Below, one piece after another: positions 24,544 through 32,658 of a stretch of DNA of 44,356 nt. The notes under the pieces were generated by a model. The model did no database searches. It was not told the DNA's origin and was given only the letters and a program-made list of their open reading frames with translations. Numbering within the stretch: position 1 is the first letter of the stretch; every line of letters begins with the position of its first letter. Both the position numbers and the translations under genes were made by a program. This DNA comes from Anthropogastromicrobium aceti (GTDB lineage: Bacteria; Bacillota; Clostridia; Lachnospirales; Lachnospiraceae), in NCBI RefSeq assembly GCF_025567095.1, contig NZ_JAOQJH010000029.1. One strand, given 5' to 3'.

Positions 24544-26007
24544 ATGTGGAGTGCAATTCAAAGTGTTCTGAAGCAAATTGATGATTTTGTCTGGGGTGTG
24601 CCGCTAATGGTACTGATTTTGTCAGGTGGACTTTTACTGACTGTCCGTCTTGGACTTTTGCAGGTACGAAAACTAGGGCTTGCTTTAAAATGGATGGTTC
24701 AAAATGAGGAAGAAGGTGAAGGCGAAATCAGCAGTTTCGCTGCACTTTGTACTGCACTAAGTGCAACTATTGGAACTGGAAATATTGTAGGTGTAGCAAC
24801 GGCTGTATGTGCCGGAGGTCCAGGTGCTCTTTTTTGGATGATTGTGGCAGCTTTTCTTGGAATGGCAACAAAATATTCCGAGGGCTTACTGGCTGTAAAA
24901 TATCGTGTCGTTGATGAGAGTGGTCATAGTCTTGGAGGACCATTTTATTATATTGAAAAAGGAATGGGAAAAAACTGGAAGTGGCTTGCTAAGATTTTCG
25001 CGTTCTTTGGTGCATGTGTTGGACTTTTTGGTATCGGAACATTCAGCCAGGTCAATGGTATCTCTAGTGCAGTTGTAGGATTTTTTGATCCAGACAAATC
25101 TTTAGCTGTAACAATTCCAGGTCTTGGTACATATTCATGGGTTGTTGTCATTGCATCACTCGTTCTGACATTTTGTGTTGCTGCTGTTATTATCGGTGGT
25201 GTAAAGCGAATCGCAAGCGTAAGCCAGGTTGTTGTTCCATTTATGGCAATTATTTATTTTATTTTTGCGTTGGCACTTGTTTTGTTTAACATTAAGGAAG
25301 TACCGCAGGCAATTGTTACGATCGTTCAGGCCGCATTTAATCCAAAGGCCGTGACAGGCGGTGTTGTTGGAAGTATGCTCGTTGCAATGCAAAATGGTGT
25401 TGCAAGAGGAATTTTCTCAAACGAGGCAGGTCTTGGAAGTGCACCGATTGCGGCAGCTGCAGCACAGACAAAGGAACCAGTCCGTCAGGGACTTGTCAGC
25501 ATGACAGGAACCTTTATTGATACGATTGTGATCTGTACACTTACTGGACTGTCAGTAGTCATCACAGGCGCATGGCAGGTAGAAGGACTTGAGGGTGTTC
25601 AGGTAACAACTTATGCATTCCAGAATGGCCTTCCATTTTCCAATCAGTTCTGCGCAGCAGTTTTGATGATCTGTCTTGTATTCTTTGCGTTTACAACGAT
25701 TCTTGGATGGGATTATTATGGCGAGCGTTGCCTTGAATATCTGACAGGAAAAGATGAAAAGAAGATTAAAATTTATCGCTGGCTGTACATCTTGGCTGTA
25801 TTTATTGGACCATACATGACAGTAGCAGCTGTATGGACGATTGCAGATATTTTCAATGGTCTTATGGCACTTCCGAATATGATTGCACTTTTTGCATTAA
25901 GCAGTGTTGTCGTAAAAGAGACAAAACGCTTCTTTGATGTTTATGCAGATCAGAAAATGGCAAAGAAAAAATCAAGTGCAAGCATCAAGGATGCAGCAGA
26001 AAATTAA
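24544..26007 (+). CDS. Sodium:alanine/glycine symporter (AGCS family)
   Basis: This 487-residue membrane transporter has the family signature LSATIGTGNIVGVATA and the conserved FSNEAGLGSAPIAAAAA segment. It imports alanine or glycine with Na+; the upstream glycine riboswitch points to glycine, probably induced when glycine is abundant so that excess is used. The ATG at 24544 follows GGAGAAGG; the ATG at 24529 lies ahead of that site. A strong terminator follows at 26039-26083. Confidence 0.93.
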   Translation: MWSAIQSVLKQIDDFVWGVPLMVLILSGGLLLTVRLGLLQVRKLGLALKWMVQNEEEGEGEISSFAALCTALSATIGTGNIVGVATAVCAGGPGALFWMIVAAFLGMATKYSEGLLAVKYRVVDESGHSLGGPFYYIEKGMGKNWKWLAKIFAFFGACVGLFGIGTFSQVNGISSAVVGFFDPDKSLAVTIPGLGTYSWVVVIASLVLTFCVAAVIIGGVKRIASVSQVVVPFMAIIYFIFALALVLFNIKEVPQAIVTIVQAAFNPKAVTGGVVGSMLVAMQNGVARGIFSNEAGLGSAPIAAAAAQTKEPVRQGLVSMTGTFIDTIVICTLTGLSVVITGAWQVEGLEGVQVTTYAFQNGLPFSNQFCAAVLMICLVFFAFTTILGWDYYGERCLEYLTGKDEKKIKIYRWLYILAVFIGPYMTVAAVWTIADIFNGLMALPNMIALFALSSVVVKETKRFFDVYADQKMAKKKSSASIKDAAEN

Positions 26008-26038
26008 AAAATAGAAAATAAAATTTTTGCAACTATTT

Positions 26039-26083
26039 AGAGCCATCGAGGATGTCGCAGTCTTCGATGGCTCTGTTCGTTTT
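26039..26083 (+). terminator. Terminator after the AGCS symporter
   Basis: AGAGCCATCGA (26039-26049) pairs with TCGATGGCTCT (26064-26074), followed by GTTCGTTTTT. Confidence 0.88.
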
Positions 26084-26136
26084 TCTCATTTTTTTTATCT
26101 TTAAATTTTTTATTTTGCTGCATCGTTGTTTGTATG

Positions 26137-27474
26137 TTATGCAATGTGTTTTTCTTTCCTTGTAAGAATCAAAAATGCAATAACGCAGATGATTACAGAC
26201 AACAGAGAACCAGTTGCAGTTGCGAGTCCCATAGGAAATAGTGTATTCGAGAACAGCTTTGACGTCAGGTATACACCAGGAACACGTACCAGTGAGATGG
26301 CGATAATATTGTGAATGAAGGAAAGAATCGACTTCTGGCATGCACAGAAATAACCGCTGAAGCTAAAGTGAATACCGGCAAACATGCAGTCCCATATGTA
26401 GCCGCGAAGATATTGACCTCCTGCAAGAATTACACCATTATCGGTAGTGAACAGACCAACCACTGGCTCTGCGATAAATTGGATGATAATAGCCACAATC
26501 AGACCAAACCCAGCCGTGATAAAGATTGCATAGCGAAGTGTAAGTTTGGCACGCTCTGGCTTTCCGGCACCGATGTTTTGAGCACCAAGTGCAGAGACAG
26601 TAGAGAGCATCGAGGATGGCACCAAAAACAAGAAGCTGATTACCTTCTCAACAATGCCGACGGCGGCGGAATCGGTCAGACCACGCTTGTTTACAATGAT
26701 GGTAATAATAATAAATGCAATCTGAATCAAACCATCCTGGCAGGCGATTGGGATTCCGATCTTTAAGATTGTGCCGCAAACATTGCGCTTCGGGCGAAAA
26801 TCGGATGGCTTTAATGAGATTCCAGTTTTGCGTTTTACAATTACAAAAAGAGAAACGATAACGCTGATAGCCTGAGAGACAGTTGTACCGAGTGCCGCGC
26901 CAGCTGGACCAAAGTGGCATAGTCCAATGAAAATGTAGTCAAGAATGATGTTTGCCACACAGGCAACAGCGATGAAATACATTGGACTTTTTGAGTCACC
27001 CATTCCGCGGAAAATGGAACTGATAATGTTGTATGCTGTGATAAAAGGAATGCCGATAAAGCAGATTGTAAGGTAAGCGATAGTGCCAGAAACGGCTTCT
27101 TCTGGTACGGACATGATCATGGTAATCGGACGGATTACGCATAACAGTGCGCCAGTCAGGCAGACAGATAAGATCAAAAATAAAGTGACCGTGTTTCCGG
27201 TGGCGGCAGCGGCATCATCCTTTTTATTTGCACCGATTGCCTGTGCAATGCTGACTGTTGTGCCCATGGCAAGGCCGACGATCATGACGGTTAGCATGTG
27301 CATGACCTGACTTCCGATTGAGACAGCTGTGGTTGCGGCGACACCTTCAAACTGACCGATGATGAAAAGATCTGCCATGCCATAGAGCGTCTGCAAAAAG
27401 TAAGAGAACAAATATGGCAGCGAAAAGAAGAGAATATTTTTTAAGACGCTGCCTGTGGTAAGATTTTTTTCCAT
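26137..27474 (-). CDS. MATE family efflux transporter (second in the window)
   Basis: This 445-residue, 12-helix exporter starts with the MATE pattern LPYLFSYFLQTLYGMADLFIIGQFEGVAATTAVSIGSQ. It is from a different subgroup than the MATE at 4943-6304: the N-terminal motifs differ and it is not coupled to a sugar enzyme. Substrate unknown. AAAGGGGG precedes the ATG at 27474. It is a single-gene unit convergent with the AGCS symporter. Confidence 0.9.
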   Translation of the reverse strand: MEKNLTTGSVLKNILFFSLPYLFSYFLQTLYGMADLFIIGQFEGVAATTAVSIGSQVMHMLTVMIVGLAMGTTVSIAQAIGANKKDDAAAATGNTVTLFLILSVCLTGALLCVIRPITMIMSVPEEAVSGTIAYLTICFIGIPFITAYNIISSIFRGMGDSKSPMYFIAVACVANIILDYIFIGLCHFGPAGAALGTTVSQAISVIVSLFVIVKRKTGISLKPSDFRPKRNVCGTILKIGIPIACQDGLIQIAFIIITIIVNKRGLTDSAAVGIVEKVISFLFLVPSSMLSTVSALGAQNIGAGKPERAKLTLRYAIFITAGFGLIVAIIIQFIAEPVVGLFTTDNGVILAGGQYLRGYIWDCMFAGIHFSFSGYFCACQKSILSFIHNIIAISLVRVPGVYLTSKLFSNTLFPMGLATATGSLLSVIICVIAFLILTRKEKHIA

Positions 27475-27701
27475 GAGAAAGCCCCCTTTGTGGTTTGCAA
27501 AATGTTTCGCTTTATTATAAACTATATATCCATTGTAGAGTCAAGAAAAATAATAAATATAAAATGATATTTTTATGGATGCAGCAAGCAAATTTTTGGA
27601 TTATAATAAAAAGACTGATAGAGCAGATTCATTGCAAATAAAACTGTCAGATTCAAATTTGATAATGAAAATTATAGCGAAACGATAGGAAGGAAACAAA
27701 T

Positions 27702-28364
27702 ATGCAGAACGAGAACAATAAGAATGAAACTTTAAAAGAATCAAAGACAAGCCCTTGGCTTGATTGGGCAGTAAAATTACAGGCCATTGCTCAGGCAGGT
27801 CTTACCTACGGAAAAGATGTTTATGACAGAGAGCGTTATGAGCAGATTCGTGATATTGCCGCAGAGATGATCAGTCTGCATTCAGGCATTTCAAAGGAAA
27901 AAGTTGTCGATCTTTTTTGCAGTGAGACAGGATACCAGACACCAAAGTTAGACACGCGCGCCGCAGTATTTCAAGATGGAAAAATTCTTCTTGTAAAAGA
28001 AAATAATGGTACATGGTCTCTTCCAGGCGGCTGGGTTGATGTGGATGTATCTGTGCATGACAATATTATTAAAGAGGTCAAAGAAGAATCTGGTCTTGAT
28101 GTCACTGTCGATACTGTAATTGCTATTCAGGATCGAGAAAAGCATAACCAGCCAGTCTATGCGTGGAAAGTCTGCAAGGTATTTGCTCTTTGCAGTGTTG
28201 TAGGTGGATCTTTTGAGGAAAATATTGAAACATCCGAGAGTCGTTATTTTTCTGAAGAGGAAACTTCTAAATTAAAATTAGCAGAAGAAAAGAATAACAT
28301 AGAGCAGATTCATATGTGCTTTGAGGCAGCACGCACGCCAAACTGGAAGACACAGATTGATTGA
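27702..28364 (+). CDS. NUDIX hydrolase with N-terminal extension domain and altered NUDIX box
   Basis: This 220-residue protein has an N-terminal helical domain (PWLDWAVKLQAIAQAGLTYGKDVYDRERYEQIRDIAAEM) of the type that precedes ADP-ribose pyrophosphatase-like NUDIX domains. Its NUDIX box reads GGWVDVDVSVHDNIIKEVKEESGL. The usual first glutamate is V and the arginine of REUxEE is K, while the two metal-binding glutamates of KEESG remain. Activity may be reduced or altered. AGGAAGGAAAC precedes the ATG. The 220 bases to its left hold a TATAAT (27602-27607) with no convincing -35. Confidence 0.82.
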   Translation: MQNENNKNETLKESKTSPWLDWAVKLQAIAQAGLTYGKDVYDRERYEQIRDIAAEMISLHSGISKEKVVDLFCSETGYQTPKLDTRAAVFQDGKILLVKENNGTWSLPGGWVDVDVSVHDNIIKEVKEESGLDVTVDTVIAIQDREKHNQPVYAWKVCKVFALCSVVGGSFEENIETSESRYFSEEETSKLKLAEEKNNIEQIHMCFEAARTPNWKTQID

Positions 28365-28388
28365 ACGCCATTCTACTACTGTTTCTGA

Positions 28389-28417
28389 TTGCAAAATATC
28401 CTGATTTCGGGTATGCT
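28389..28417 (+). promoter_or_regulatory. Promoter of the heparinase-type lyase gene
   Basis: TTGCAA (28389-28394), a 17-bp spacer and TATGCT (28412-28417), 64 bases before the ATG. Confidence 0.65.
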
Positions 28418-28480
28418 GTACATAACACAAAGTGCGCGAAATCACGTGTTAGAATGAATTTAAGAAAGAGGGAAAAAGGA

Positions 28481-30469
28481 ATGTATGAAAAAAAATTAGG
28501 ACCACTTTTAAGTGACGAACAATTCTTTGGTGAATGTTTAAATCTTGATTATCAGGGAATGGAAGCTGTAAAGAAGGCAGTTGACGGTAAGGATTATAAT
28601 CTCGCCAGAAAGGAAATGGCATCTTATATTCGAGAAACACTTGACGCAGATCGTTTCTTTGAGATTCCATATGAGATTCCGGAGAATATTTATAAGCTTC
28701 CGGGTGAAAGTGATGCCGAGGCAGCAGAGCGAATCTGCAATCATACGCTTGTGTCTGTTGGTGTTCCTTGTGAGTATGGAAAAGAAAATACAGTTGATTG
28801 GGAAGCAAATCCTACATACAATGGCTATAAAGAATGGACATGGCAGTTGAGCCGTCACAATGATATCAAGCTTTTGGCGCATGAATATAACAAGACAAGG
28901 AATGAAAAGCTAGCATATGCAGCAGCCGAGTTAATGGATTCATGGATGAAACAGGCAGTTTGCCCGGATGCAGACTGTGCTGGATATAAAACAAAGTGCT
29001 GGCGAACTATTGAGTGTGGTATTCGTATGGGTGCAAACTGGCCATATATTTTATTTACATTTTATAAGACACCAGCCTTTACTGATGATCTTTTGATTGA
29101 CTGGTACAAGTCAGTGTATGAGCATGGTGAACGCCTTAGCAAAAACCATATGACCGGAAACTGGCTGATAATGGAGATGAACGGCCTTGGTCAGATTGGT
29201 ATTTTATACCCGCAGTTTAAAAAGTCGGCACAGTGGTTGAATCAAGCACTTGAAAGTCTTGAGGAGGAACTTGATCGACAGATTTATCCGGATGGTTTCC
29301 AGTACGAGCTTACAACCAACTATCATGATGTCGTAATCAATAATTATCAGCGTTTCATCGAGGTTGCCTATAAATTTGGAAAGACAGTTCCAGAGACGTT
29401 ACTTGAAAAGCTTTCTAGTGCATGTGAGCTTGATGTGAAGCTGATGATGCCAGATGGCACGACACCAGATTTAAATGATGGATGTAAACGCAGTGTGAAA
29501 GGGTCTTATGAAATTCGAAAGAGAATTCTTCCAAACGATAAGATTGCAAAGTGGCTTACTGAAGGAGATGAGACAAAAAAGCCAGCATATACTTCAGTGG
29601 CAATGCCATGGTCTGGATTTGCTGCATTTCGAACAGGCTGGAATGCAGACGACACATGGGCATTAATGGATGCTGCACCATTTGGAAAAGCGCATCAGCA
29701 TGAAGATAAGTTGTCTGTTCTTCTATATCAAAATGGTAAGCTTCTTTTGACAGAAGGTGGAAACTATGCATATGATGAGTCAGAAATGAGACGCTATGTA
29801 TTATCGACAAGATCTCACAATACCGTGCGTGTCGATGGACAGGATCAAAACCGCAGAAAGACTTATGCATGGAAGGAAGAAGATATTAAAAAGAAGGCCA
29901 ATTTAGAGTGGAACTTCTCTGAAAAGTGGGACTATGTAAAGAGTGCTTACGATGAGGGATATGGTGAAGACCAGGATAAGGCACCTGTTCATGAGAGAGC
30001 AATTTATTTTTATCGCGATAAAAATCATCCGCTTTTAATCACGGTTGATCGTCTGTCGGATACAAAGAGCAGCACTGCAACTCATGATTGGGATATTTTA
30101 TGGCATATTGACAGTGAAGTGGAAAAGCAGACAGATAAGTATATCCAGTTTGCAGACGCTGACATTGCATGGTCAAATGGAGAGACTTCAATTATCGCAG
30201 GACAGGAAACACCAGAGTGGCAGGGCTTCATTGCAACAGGAACAAAGCAGGGGATGTATCGTGCAGTGCCATGTGTCGATACAAAGGTAAAGGCAAATAA
30301 AGTTCGTATTGTAACCGTTTTCGCACCAAATAAAGAAGGTGACGTGAAGACAAAGCATCTTTCTGGTGTCAAGGCATCAACAGATCTGGCAGATACAGCG
30401 ATTACATTGGAGTTTGACGATGGAAGTGTATGGACACTGGATGAGAAAAAGCTTAGTGGTCTTGCTTGA
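28481..30469 (+). CDS. Heparinase II/III family polysaccharide lyase
   Basis: This 662-residue protein has an N-terminal alpha/alpha toroid (KNHMTGNWLIMEMNGLGQIG, then the catalytic-region motif TTNYHDVVINNY) and a C-terminal beta domain containing GKAHQHEDKLSVLLYQNGKLLLTEGG, the family's metal/histidine signature. Such lyases cleave uronic-acid polysaccharides (heparinoid, alginate-like or glucuronan) by beta-elimination. There is no signal peptide, so it should work on imported oligosaccharides. AAAGAGGGAAAAAGGA sets the start at 28481. It lies just upstream of an ABC importer and a YesMN-type system, forming a utilisation cluster. The substrate is not determinable here. Confidence 0.85.
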   Translation: MYEKKLGPLLSDEQFFGECLNLDYQGMEAVKKAVDGKDYNLARKEMASYIRETLDADRFFEIPYEIPENIYKLPGESDAEAAERICNHTLVSVGVPCEYGKENTVDWEANPTYNGYKEWTWQLSRHNDIKLLAHEYNKTRNEKLAYAAAELMDSWMKQAVCPDADCAGYKTKCWRTIECGIRMGANWPYILFTFYKTPAFTDDLLIDWYKSVYEHGERLSKNHMTGNWLIMEMNGLGQIGILYPQFKKSAQWLNQALESLEEELDRQIYPDGFQYELTTNYHDVVINNYQRFIEVAYKFGKTVPETLLEKLSSACELDVKLMMPDGTTPDLNDGCKRSVKGSYEIRKRILPNDKIAKWLTEGDETKKPAYTSVAMPWSGFAAFRTGWNADDTWALMDAAPFGKAHQHEDKLSVLLYQNGKLLLTEGGNYAYDESEMRRYVLSTRSHNTVRVDGQDQNRRKTYAWKEEDIKKKANLEWNFSEKWDYVKSAYDEGYGEDQDKAPVHERAIYFYRDKNHPLLITVDRLSDTKSSTATHDWDILWHIDSEVEKQTDKYIQFADADIAWSNGETSIIAGQETPEWQGFIATGTKQGMYRAVPCVDTKVKANKVRIVTVFAPNKEGDVKTKHLSGVKASTDLADTAITLEFDDGSVWTLDEKKLSGLA

Positions 30470-30544
30470 CAGATTACAAAAACGATAACAGCACTTCGTA
30501 CACAAAAAGAGTGAAAAAGTAAAGATAGGGTACGAAGGAATAGC

Positions 30545-30582
30545 AAAAGAGAGGAATCCGAAGAAGGATTCCTCTCTTTTTT
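30545..30582 (+). terminator. Terminator after the lyase gene
   Basis: A perfect 15-bp stem AAAAGAGAGGAATCC / GGATTCCTCTCTTTT with a GAAGAA loop, followed by further T. Confidence 0.93.
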
Positions 30583-30610
30583 GAAATTTCTGTAAAGAAG
30601 TAAAATTGGG

Positions 30611-30663
30611 GGACGTAAAGAAAAAATAAAGGTGCATAAAAGAAACCAAAATATTGCTATACT
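30611..30663 (+). promoter_or_regulatory. Importer promoter with candidate activator direct repeats
   Basis: TATACT (30658-30663) has no recognisable -35. Two similar sequences, GGACGTAAAGAAAA (30611-30624) and GTGCATAAAAGAAA (30632-30645), lie 21 bases (two helical turns) apart, the second covering the -35 position. This is the arrangement expected for an AraC-type activator such as the YesN-like regulator at 36182-36901. This is inference. Confidence 0.4.
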
Positions 30664-30701
30664 AATTGTAACAAAACACAAGGAAAAAGGAAGGAGAAAA
30701 A

Positions 30702-31658
30702 ATGGGCAGGAACAATACAGACAAAAGCTTGCAACAAACAAAACAACCACTTGCTCAAAGAGTGAAAAAGGAAGTGCAGCGCAGTTGGCCAATGTATGTG
30801 ATGCTTCTTCCGGCAATTATTTTGGCTTTAATCTTCTGCTATGCACCGATGGGTGGTTTGGTTATGGCATTTCAAAATTATAAGCCGTGGCTTGGCATTA
30901 CCGGTTCAGAATTTGTCGGACTGGATAATTTTAAACAGATCTTTGAATTTAAGGAATCTTATCAGGCGATCATAAACACATTTATCATCGCAGTATCGAA
31001 AATGGTACTCGGATTGATTTTCCCAATTATCGTGGCGCTTCTTTTAAATGAAGTACATAATATGGGAGTTAAGAAAGGAATTCAGACGTTGGTTTATTTA
31101 CCACATTTCCTTTCTTGGGTAACAGTAGCGGGAATGCTTCGAGACATCTTGGGCATGGATGGTATAGTGAATATGTTTTTACAGAAAGTATTCGGAATGG
31201 ATCCGATCTTCTTTCTTGGAAATGCAGGAATGTTTCGACAGATTGTTGTAATCTCTGATTTATGGAAGGGCTTTGGATTTGGAATGATCGTGTATCTGGC
31301 AGCTATCTCCAATATTGATCAGAGCTTGTATGAAGCAGCACAGATTGATGGTGCAGGCCGCTGGAAGCAGACCTTATACGTGACAATCCCTTGTATTCTT
31401 CCAATGGTCATTGTAATGGCAACACTTAGCCTTGGAAATGTATTGAATGCTGGATTTGATCAGATTTTTAATCTGTATTCTCCGCTTACCTACAGCACAG
31501 GTGATATTATTGATACTTATGTATATCGTCAGTCACTTGTCAATGGTCAGTACAGTTTTGGTACAGCAGTGGGTTTGTTCAAATCTGGTGTCAGCTTGTT
31601 TTTGACAGCAGTTGCCTATAAGTTAGCTTATAAATTTGCAGGCTATCGAATCTTTTAA
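30702..31658 (+). CDS. ABC sugar transporter permease, LplB type
   Basis: This 318-residue permease has six membrane helices and the EAA-type motif YEAAQIDGAGRWKQTLYVTIP. Its N-terminal segment (SWPMYVMLLPAIILALIFCYAPMGGLVMAFQNYKP) is characteristic of LplB/YteP proteins that import pectin- or uronate-derived oligosaccharides. It is the first of three importer genes. No ATPase is encoded here, as usual for this family, which shares an MsmX-like ATPase encoded elsewhere. Confidence 0.92.
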   Translation: MGRNNTDKSLQQTKQPLAQRVKKEVQRSWPMYVMLLPAIILALIFCYAPMGGLVMAFQNYKPWLGITGSEFVGLDNFKQIFEFKESYQAIINTFIIAVSKMVLGLIFPIIVALLLNEVHNMGVKKGIQTLVYLPHFLSWVTVAGMLRDILGMDGIVNMFLQKVFGMDPIFFLGNAGMFRQIVVISDLWKGFGFGMIVYLAAISNIDQSLYEAAQIDGAGRWKQTLYVTIPCILPMVIVMATLSLGNVLNAGFDQIFNLYSPLTYSTGDIIDTYVYRQSLVNGQYSFGTAVGLFKSGVSLFLTAVAYKLAYKFAGYRIF

Positions 31659-31676
31659 GGAAAGGGGGAAACAATC

Positions 31677-32546
31677 ATGCGAAAGACATCTGTCAGTAGA
31701 AAAATATTTGTTGTCTTTAATACGATCTTTTTATGTATACTAGCGCTGTTGTGCTTTCTCCCACTCTTGAATTTGTTTGCAATTTCGCTAAGTGGAAAAG
31801 CAGCTGCCAACAGTGGAAGAGTTACGTTTTGGCCGATTGATTTTACTGTGATGGCTTATCAGAAGACCTTCCAAAATAATAACTTTGTTCGTTCACTGAT
31901 GATCTCATTTGCGCGTACCATTGTAGGAACAGCAGTGAGCATGGGTGTGATCACAATGGCAGGTTATGCACTGTCAAGAGATTTTAAGGGAAGAACAGCA
32001 ATCATGTGGTTTTTCGTGTTCACAATGCTGTTTGGCGGTGGCTTAATTCCTTCTTATTTGGTAAACTCTTCACTGGGACTTAAAAATAGCTTTTGGGTTT
32101 ACATTCTTCCAGGCGCATTCAGCTGTTACAACATGATTTTGATCATGAATTTCTTTCGCACAATTCCAAAGGCGCTTGAAGAGGCTGCAAGAATTGACGG
32201 TGCAAGCTTTTTCACTGTATTTCGAAAGATTTATCTGCCACTATCAAAGGCAGGACTTGCCACTGTCGGTTTGTTTATTATGGTAGGAAACTGGAATGAG
32301 TGGTTTACTGGTATTCTCTATATGTCAGATACCAAGAATTATCCGCTTGCATCCTTCCTTCAGGTCATCGTAGTTCAAGGCAATCAGCAGGATTTATCGA
32401 TGGATCCAACCTCAGCAGCAGCGATGTCTGAGAGAACCATCAAGGCAGCACAGGTATTTATCGGAGCACTCCCAATTTTACTTGTCTATCCGTTCCTTCA
32501 GAAATATTTTGTAAAGGGCGTTGTAATGGGTGCAGTTAAAGAATAG
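31677..32546 (+). CDS. ABC sugar transporter permease, LplC/YtcP type
   Basis: This 289-residue second permease has six helices, the EAA motif EEAARIDGASFFTVFRKIYLP and the typical C-terminus YPFLQKYFVKGVVMGAVKE. It pairs with the preceding gene as the membrane channel. It begins 18 bases after that gene, behind GGAAAGGGGG. The following hairpin separates it from the binding-protein gene. Confidence 0.92.
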   Translation: MRKTSVSRKIFVVFNTIFLCILALLCFLPLLNLFAISLSGKAAANSGRVTFWPIDFTVMAYQKTFQNNNFVRSLMISFARTIVGTAVSMGVITMAGYALSRDFKGRTAIMWFFVFTMLFGGGLIPSYLVNSSLGLKNSFWVYILPGAFSCYNMILIMNFFRTIPKALEEAARIDGASFFTVFRKIYLPLSKAGLATVGLFIMVGNWNEWFTGILYMSDTKNYPLASFLQVIVVQGNQQDLSMDPTSAAAMSERTIKAAQVFIGALPILLVYPFLQKYFVKGVVMGAVKE

Positions 32547-32555
32547 GAAATATCG

Positions 32556-32613
32556 GGTCTCAAAGTCAAAACCCTTATCATGCAAGCATGAGAAAGCTTA
32601 TGACTTTTTGACC
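32556..32613 (+). promoter_or_regulatory. Intercistronic stem-loop between permeases and binding protein
   Basis: GGTCTCAAAGTCA (32556-32568) pairs with TGACTTTTTGACC (32601-32613), two mismatches in 13, with an inner TCATGC-AA-GCATGA hairpin. There is no terminal T run. It probably protects or processes mRNA, or terminates partly, to set different levels of permease and binding protein. Confidence 0.55.
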
Positions 32614-32658
32614 TTGGCATTACAAATAATAAAAAATTAAAAAAAGGAGACAAAAACT

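Noticed and set aside
28361..28480. Longer start for the heparinase-type lyase
   Set aside because: The extra 40 codons run through the promoter and overlap the NUDIX stop; AAAAAGGA supports 28481.
18874..30469. A single polysaccharide-utilisation locus joining GH36, the lyase and GH4
   Set aside because: They are separated by independent promoters, terminators and unrelated genes; only the lyase, importer and YesMN genes form a convincing cluster.
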